NCBI GenBank assembly: GCA_049700035.1
Contig: JBNAWC010000023.1
Location: forward strand, 1 to 16,784
Origin: JAVZLQ01 sp049700035
Lineage (GTDB): Archaea; Thermoproteota; Bathyarchaeia; Bathyarchaeales; Bathycorpusculaceae
Direction: 5' to 3'
DNA: 16,784 bases
Part shown: positions 12,432 through 16,784 of the stretch, piece by piece
Layout: each line of letters starts with the position of its first letter
Numbering within the stretch: the first letter of the stretch is position 1
The notes under the pieces: generated by a model
The model's input: the letters and a program-made list of their open reading frames with translations, nothing else
Databases searched by the model: none
Told to the model about the DNA's origin: nothing
Program-made: the position numbers and the translations under genes

Positions 12432-14436
12432 CCACCACACGCCAACTAAAACAAAAGATTCTGAAGGAAAAAAAACTCTAAGGGTAGCACTTGCTGGAAA
12501 CGCAAACGTTGGAAAAAGCGCCATATTCAATCAACTTACGGGTTTAAACCAAATCGTTGGAAACTGGCCTGGAAAAACAGTTGAAAGGGCTGAAGGAACA
12601 CTACACTTTAGGGGCTACAAAATTCGCGTTATCGACTTGCCTGGAATATACTCGCTTTCCACTTTTTCCATGGAAGAAATAGTCTCACGCGATTACATCG
12701 CTGTTGAAAAGCCAGACATAATAATTAACGTTGTAGACGCCTCCGCGCTTGAGCGCAACCTATACTTTACACTTCAGCTTTTGGAACTTGAGGCGCCAAT
12801 AATTGTTGCCTTAAACCAAGTTGACCTCGCAGCAAAAAAAGGCGTTAAAATCGACGCGCAAAAGCTTTCCGAAATTTTGGGGGTTCCAGTTGTTCCAACA
12901 GTAGCCATCACTGGAAGCGGAATAAACGAGTTACTCTCAAAGGTTATCATGGCGATAAACGGCGAGGTAAAACTGAACCCTTTAAGAGTTAGGTTTGGAG
13001 GCGAAATTGAAGAAAAAATTCAGGACTTAGAAAAGGTTGTTGCAGAAAAGCTCCCCCACTTATGCACGGTTTACCCCGCAAGGTGGATTGCCATAAAACT
13101 TTTGGAGCGAGACGCTGATGTCGCTGGAAAACTGAAAAACTACGATAATGGAATTGCAGTTCTAGACTACGCGGAAAAAATGGCGTCTGAACTTGAAAAA
13201 ATGCATGGTGAACCATCACCAGTAATTTTGGCTTCTGAAAGGTATTCGCTTGCAAACAAAATTGCAAAAGAAACCACCACAATAGAGTCTCCGCCTAAAA
13301 TAAGCATTGAACAAAAACTTGACGCAATAACGACACACAAGATTTTGGGCTACCCGATTTTGGCGGCAGTAGCAGCGCTAATATTCACCATAATATTTGT
13401 TGGCGGAAACATGTTTTCAGACGCCATAAGCCCCCTTTTCAACAGTCTAACAGCACACATCACAAACGTTTTGTCGCCTCTCCTTCCAGCAGCAGCCGTA
13501 GAATTAATCAATCAAGGACTAATCAGCGGCATAATCGCTGGCATAACAGTAGCTTTGCCCTACATCATACCATTCTACGTGCTCCTGGCACTTTTGGAGG
13601 ACAGCGGCTACCTACCAAGAGCAGCATTCCTCATGGACAACGTAATGCACAAAATAGGATTACACGGAAAAGCCTTCATTCCACTCATGCTTGGCTATGG
13701 CTGCAGCGTCCCAGCATGCATAGGCTGCAGAATAATGGAGACAGAACGCGAACGCTTCCTAACAGCATTCGTTGTCATGCTAATTCCATGCGCAGCAAGA
13801 ACCGTCGTCATCTTGGGACTTGTTGGCAGATACGTTGGCTTACACGCAGCGCTAGCCCTATACGTCTTCGACCTAGTGCTTGTATTTGCCATAGGCAGAA
13901 TAGCTTTCAAAGCGCTCCCAGGCGAGCCAGTAGGTCTACTCATGGAAATGCCGCCCTACAAGAAGCCATCAGCAAAGCTAATCGCAATTAAAACTTGGAG
14001 CAGAACAAAGGACTTTGTGTATGTAGCTTTCCCAATAATTGTTGCTGGAAGCATAACCATAGAGGCGCTAGCCATAACTGGATTTATAGACTACATCGTA
14101 AAAGCCTTAGAGCCTCTCATAGGCGGATGGCTTGGACTTCCAGCAGTAGCAGGTATACCCCTAATCTTCGGCGTATTACGCAAGGAACTGGCCCTAATAC
14201 TTCTCGAAAACGCAATGCTACAGCAAGGCATGACGCTGACAGATTTAAGTGCAGTTCAAATGATTGTCTTTTCGCTTGTAGTTATGATTTACATTCCATG
14301 CGTAGCCACAATAGCCGCTTGCACAAGAGAGTTCGGATGGAAAAAAGCATTGGCAATAGCCTTTGTCGACGTTGGCCTAGCCCTAACACTTGGCGGAATC
14401 ACCTACAGACTAATTTCCCCATTCATGGGCACCTAA
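12424..14436 (+). CDS. feoB: Ferrous iron transporter FeoB (GTPase plus membrane channel)
   Basis: The 670-residue protein starts at ATG, with a gagg ribosome site about 10 nt upstream inside feoA. The G-protein domain has G1 GNANVGKS (25-32), G2 Thr52, G3 DLPG (71-74) and G4 NQVD (131-134). A helical GDI-like segment follows to about residue 290. From about 305 a membrane domain has Gate-type blocks and the conserved LGYGCSVPACIGCR segment with several cysteines, plus MLIPCAAR and a second IPCVATI near the end. It imports Fe(II) across the cytoplasmic membrane, coupled to GTP hydrolysis. All expected motifs are intact. It is convergent with the MBL gene, with a 3-nt gap. Confidence 0.96.
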   Translation: MASHHTPTKTKDSEGKKTLRVALAGNANVGKSAIFNQLTGLNQIVGNWPGKTVERAEGTLHFRGYKIRVIDLPGIYSLSTFSMEEIVSRDYIAVEKPDIIINVVDASALERNLYFTLQLLELEAPIIVALNQVDLAAKKGVKIDAQKLSEILGVPVVPTVAITGSGINELLSKVIMAINGEVKLNPLRVRFGGEIEEKIQDLEKVVAEKLPHLCTVYPARWIAIKLLERDADVAGKLKNYDNGIAVLDYAEKMASELEKMHGEPSPVILASERYSLANKIAKETTTIESPPKISIEQKLDAITTHKILGYPILAAVAALIFTIIFVGGNMFSDAISPLFNSLTAHITNVLSPLLPAAAVELINQGLISGIIAGITVALPYIIPFYVLLALLEDSGYLPRAAFLMDNVMHKIGLHGKAFIPLMLGYGCSVPACIGCRIMETERERFLTAFVVMLIPCAARTVVILGLVGRYVGLHAALALYVFDLVLVFAIGRIAFKALPGEPVGLLMEMPPYKKPSAKLIAIKTWSRTKDFVYVAFPIIVAGSITIEALAITGFIDYIVKALEPLIGGWLGLPAVAGIPLIFGVLRKELALILLENAMLQQGMTLTDLSAVQMIVFSLVVMIYIPCVATIAACTREFGWKKALAIAFVDVGLALTLGGITYRLISPFMGT

Positions 14437-14439
14437 AAA

Positions 14440-15300
14440 CTAAAGGTTTAAGACACCTCCCGTTTTTATCTGGCGACACCTATCCCCAAAAGCCTCGACA
14501 AGCCTTCTAATGGCCCTCTTTCCAGTGCAGTGGCAAGGCCCCAAAAATTCTATGTCAAAACTCTTTAAGGCTTCAATCGTTTTGCTTAGCCTCTGACTTG
14601 TCGCGTCAATAAGGTGGAAGCCGCCCAAAACCGCATAAACCTTCCTTGTCCCAGCAACCTTCTGTGCATGGCAAATAGTGTTCACTATGCCCGAATGCGC
14701 GCAGCCAGTTAAGACCACCAAACCCTTATCCTTCAAATTGATGATAAAAGCTTGGTCATCTACAAGCGCATCTTCAACAAAGCACCCATCCTCAAACGCC
14801 AAAAACCTCTTAGGTTTCTCATAATCAGTTAGGCGTTTAATCTCGCCAGTTGTCATTAAGCCCTCTGCAATCTTGACCGCACTGCTGGTCAAAATTGGAA
14901 CTCCACCAGCTTGCCTAACAGTTGACGTCGTAAAGGAGGCGCCTATAAACCTAAGCTTTTTATTGTAAGAAAATTTTGGGTAAAACGCGCTTGGATGGAC
15001 AAAAACTGGAACACTTTTACCAATGGCTTTAAGCAGCGGAATCAAACCGTCCACATGATCATAATGTCCATGGCTTAGCATTATAGCATCGATTTTCCGA
15101 AGATTAACGCCGAGAACATCAACATTATTCAACAACACCTCAGCAGAAGGCCCAACATCCACTAGAACACAAACATCCAAATCCTTCGCTTTCGCCTCAA
15201 CTAACATTGACAAACCATGCTTAGCGACAAGCCTAGACTCACCCCTAACATCAACAGCAAAATCATCAACCAAAACTTTTATACAAACACCTTCAACCAA
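14440..15300 (-). CDS. MBL-fold metal-dependent hydrolase (COG1237 type)
   Basis: From TTG 15300 the protein is 286 residues. An ATG at 15345 is in frame, but it overlaps a TATA-like box and would add an atypical cysteine/aromatic-rich leader. TTG 15300 has GGTG 7 nt upstream and begins just before the family's usual first strand (IKVLVDDFA). The metal site is LSHGHYDHVDG (HxHxDH), with later conserved blocks TGCAHSGIVNT, LGGFHLI and GPCHCTG. Relatives are often named 7,8-dihydropterin-6-methyl-aminobenzene-phosphate synthase, from methanopterin work, but that activity is unproven for most, so I give only the family. It lies between feoB and a ferritin-like gene. Confidence 0.85.
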   Translation of the reverse strand: MVEGVCIKVLVDDFAVDVRGESRLVAKHGLSMLVEAKAKDLDVCVLVDVGPSAEVLLNNVDVLGVNLRKIDAIMLSHGHYDHVDGLIPLLKAIGKSVPVFVHPSAFYPKFSYNKKLRFIGASFTTSTVRQAGGVPILTSSAVKIAEGLMTTGEIKRLTDYEKPKRFLAFEDGCFVEDALVDDQAFIINLKDKGLVVLTGCAHSGIVNTICHAQKVAGTRKVYAVLGGFHLIDATSQRLSKTIEALKSFDIEFLGPCHCTGKRAIRRLVEAFGDRCRQIKTGGVLNL

Positions 15301-15333
15301 ACAGGGGCACCAAAAACAAATTTCATAGACAAG

Positions 15334-15343
15334 TCTATATAAC
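15334..15343 (-). promoter_or_regulatory. TATA-like box for the MBL-fold gene
   Basis: Read on the minus strand it is gttatataga, centred about 39 nt before TTG 15300. Predicted initiation near 15313 falls downstream of ATG 15345, which argues against that upstream start. Confidence 0.5.
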
Positions 15344-15417
15344 ATTTAACAACTTGCTTTGCTCTTTAGCGAAAAATAAAAGTAGCTTTTAGATGATTTC
15401 TGACAGATTAACTGCGC

Positions 15418-15840
15418 CTAGCGAGTATGCTTAATTACGGTTTCAAGCATTTTATGGTGCTTTCTCTCTTCTTCCAAAATGTACTGTAAAAGCGCCTTCA
15501 ACGCTTCATCTTTGGTTTTCCCAAGCTCTTTTTCAACATGCTTTATCATCTGCTCCTCCCTTTCCATGTGCGCCTCAAGCTCCCTCTTAACAACAAACGG
15601 ATCAACATAACTTTCAAGCTTATAAGTCCAAAGATCTTCAGCTGGCGGAACCTTGCCAATGAACTCCAGAAGTCCGCTTAAAATGTCAGCGTGCTTCTGA
15701 GAATCCATTCTAATTATTCGCAGGTACAGCTTTGCAGCAGCATTCCCAACCTTCTTCTCGCTTTCAGCAACCTCCTTAACATTCACATTCTCAACGGCAA
15801 TCTGCTGCTTAACAAGTTTAACCCAATCTTCCTCAACCAT
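15418..15840 (-). CDS. Ferritin-like helical-bundle protein
   Basis: The 140-residue protein starts at ATG, with ggtgg about 7 nt upstream. It is almost entirely helical: helix A (about 8-28, Glu17 and Glu24), helix B with RMDSQKHADIL (Asp46, His50), helix C with ELEAHMEREEQMIKH (Glu88, His91, Glu95) and helix D with ILEEERKHHKML (Glu123-125, His128/129). Repeated acidic-xx-His pairs in a four-helix layout are typical of ferritin/rubrerythrin-like di-iron proteins. Exact ligands cannot be fixed by eye. Closeness to feoAB suggests iron storage, peroxide defence or a regulatory role, but this is inference from context. It has its own promoter. Confidence 0.7.
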   Translation of the reverse strand: MVEEDWVKLVKQQIAVENVNVKEVAESEKKVGNAAAKLYLRIIRMDSQKHADILSGLLEFIGKVPPAEDLWTYKLESYVDPFVVKRELEAHMEREEQMIKHVEKELGKTKDEALKALLQYILEEERKHHKMLETVIKHTR

Positions 15841-15877
15841 GCTAAACCACCAATCGTAATAACTAAATCTGCTTAAG

Positions 15878-15890
15878 CATAATTAAAACT
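15878..15890 (-). promoter_or_regulatory. TATA-like box for the ferritin-like gene
   Basis: Read on the minus strand it is agttttaattatg, about 44 nt before the ATG. It predicts a leader of about 18 nt with the ggtgg ribosome site. Confidence 0.45.
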
Positions 15891-15936
15891 TGTGCTAATT
15901 AACCAAGAAGATGAAACGGAACAATCATCAAGTAAA

Positions 15937-15947
15937 CTTTAAATATT
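15937..15947 (+). promoter_or_regulatory. Strong TATA box for the six-helix membrane protein gene
   Basis: The sequence ctttaaatatt is close to the archaeal TATA consensus and lies about 41 nt before ATG 15983. Predicted initiation near 15968 leaves room for the aggggt ribosome site. Confidence 0.6.
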
Positions 15948-15982
15948 AAACGCACTCAACAATATAATTCCAAGGGGTATCA

Positions 15983-16636
15983 ATGAGTGAATTAACCAGC
16001 ACCATTCTACTTGTTACATGTGTTATTTGCTGTGCTTTCTTAACTTATATCGGATTGTATGACTTTTTAAAGCTCAAATTGAAATGGCTTTTGATTTTTT
16101 CTTTGGGAAATTGGCTTCTAGTTGGCGCGCTTGTCACCGAGATATTTGATTTTGCTTCTTATAATATATCTACTTTAATGAGTATTGGAACATTGCCGCT
16201 TTTTGCTTTAGCAGTTATTGTCGCAGCAAAAGAAGATAAACGTTCAAGACAAATTTATGCAAGACTAAAAATGCTCCCATTTTGGAGAAGATTTTTGCGC
16301 AAAATCCCCAGGGACTTTTTTGAAATGCCAGTTAGCTACTATGAAGAAATTCCTTCAATACCTTTTTGGCGATTAGTTACAACCTTGGCGATATTAAACA
16401 CAGGGCTTATTAGCGTTGCTTTTGCCGTTTATATAGCCCTTATAACGTACATAACGACTAACGTCATGGGCATTACCATAACAGCTGTCACTGGTTGCAT
16501 TTTAATTTCTGCAGCTGCACTCACCTACAAAGGCAAGTCTAAATTAGGCGGAACTTTAGCCATACTCTTCTCCATAATCGAGCTGTTCACAGGAGGCTTT
16601 CTAGGAGGCCTAACTGCACTGTTAAAAGCAAAATAA
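15983..16636 (+). CDS. Six-helix membrane protein of unknown function
   Basis: The 217-residue protein starts at ATG, with a strong aggggt ribosome site about 5 nt upstream. Hydrophobic segments lie at about 6-26, 35-52, 62-82, 130-157, 162-182 and 188-212. Between helices 3 and 4 is a loop of about 45 residues rich in Arg, Lys and aromatics (EDKRSRQIYARLKMLPFWRR, then YYEEIPSIPFWR). By the positive-inside rule this loop should face the cytoplasm. No catalytic or transport signature is recognised. It is monocistronic between its own promoter and the tRNA gene. Confidence 0.8.
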   Translation: MSELTSTILLVTCVICCAFLTYIGLYDFLKLKLKWLLIFSLGNWLLVGALVTEIFDFASYNISTLMSIGTLPLFALAVIVAAKEDKRSRQIYARLKMLPFWRRFLRKIPRDFFEMPVSYYEEIPSIPFWRLVTTLAILNTGLISVAFAVYIALITYITTNVMGITITAVTGCILISAAALTYKGKSKLGGTLAILFSIIELFTGGFLGGLTALLKAK

Positions 16637-16705
16637 ACATCAAACACATTTACCAAAACTTTTACAAACAATTTCCTACAAGGAAAAAGAAAATAACTTG
16701 CTCAA

Positions 16706-16714
16706 CATTAAATG
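16706..16714 (+). promoter_or_regulatory. TATA-like box for the tRNA-His gene
   Basis: The sequence cattaaatg is centred about 25 nt before the mature 5' end of the tRNA, the usual spacing for archaeal tRNA genes. Confidence 0.5.
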
Positions 16715-16734
16715 TACCTAGCTAACATAAAAAT

Positions 16735-16784
16735 GGCCGGGGTGAGGTAGCCTGGTAGCCTATAGGCCTGTGGAGCCTAGCGCC
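16735..16784 (+). tRNA. tRNA-His (anticodon GTG), 3' part beyond the window
   Basis: Acceptor strand GCCGGGG is 16736-16742, with an extra encoded G at 16735 (G-1, the tRNA-His identity base). T8-G9 follow. D-stem AGGT (16745-16748) pairs with GCCT (16758-16761), with GG at 16754-16755 in the D-loop. Anticodon stem TAGGC (16763-16767) pairs perfectly with GCCTA (16775-16779). The loop is C-T-GTG-G-A with anticodon GTG at 16770-16772, reading His CAC/CAU. The variable loop begins and the window ends there, so the T-arm, acceptor 3' strand and CCA status cannot be seen. Confidence 0.93.

Noticed and set aside
13716..14510. Alternative plus-strand frames of 91 and 171 codons within feoB
   Set aside because: Both lie in an alternative frame of the conserved FeoB membrane domain. 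Their Ser/Arg/His/Asn-rich translations are typical of frame-shifted reading.
15301..15345. N-terminal extension of the MBL-fold protein from ATG 15345
   Set aside because: The ATG lies inside or upstream of a TATA-like box. The added 15 residues are atypical for the family, and TTG 15300 has a ribosome site.

Overview
The window is archaeal chromosome, most likely from the TACK side and perhaps a Bathyarchaeia-type genome; the lineage is an inference from gene content. Directly visible archaeal hallmarks are TATA/BRE-like boxes about 25-40 nt before starts instead of bacterial -35/-10 boxes, many TTG starts behind GGTG- or GAGG-type Shine-Dalgarno sites, a eukaryote-like ribosomal protein eL35 (L35Ae), the Holliday junction resolvase Hjc, a membrane-anchored LonB protease, and a tRNA-His with an encoded extra 5' G. 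The DNA is AT-rich by eye. No insertion sequence, prophage or CRISPR array was seen; it reads as a compact core-genome region with small operons and several very short genes.

Layout. 1-1000: the end of a winged-helix protein, a candidate 32-residue single-span membrane peptide, then a coiled-coil/winged-helix protein abutting a ParA/MinD-type ATPase (578-1731). 1734-2978: a convergent 40-residue four-cysteine mini-protein, a four-helix membrane protein and a MobA-like nucleotidyltransferase. 2989-5964: a glutamate-1-semialdehyde aminomutase-like PLP enzyme (minus), eL35 (plus), then on the minus strand a winged-helix/PD-(D/E)XK nuclease, a 39-residue candidate small gene and Hjc. 6185-8431: LonB (minus). 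8432-9168: a long gene-free stretch with possible RNA structure and a strongly T+G-rich 3' half. 9169-11033: a GNAT acetyltransferase and YjbQ-family protein pair, and a convergent GNAT/thioredoxin-fold fusion. 11388-14436: an iron operon with a dyad-rich control region, a DtxR-family regulator, FeoA and FeoB. 14440-15840: an MBL-fold hydrolase and a ferritin-like protein (minus). 15983-16636: a six-helix membrane protein of unknown function. 16735-end: the 5' part of tRNA-His(GTG).

How the genes fit together. The clearest functional unit is iron handling: a metal-sensing repressor with palindromes in its own promoter region, cotranscribed with the Feo ferrous importer, and a ferritin-like helical protein close by. 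A second theme is DNA maintenance: a ParA-like ATPase with a DNA-binding partner, and two different PD-(D/E)XK nucleases next to each other. LonB covers membrane-associated protein quality control. The ParA/winged-helix pair and the mini-proteins are the least explained parts.
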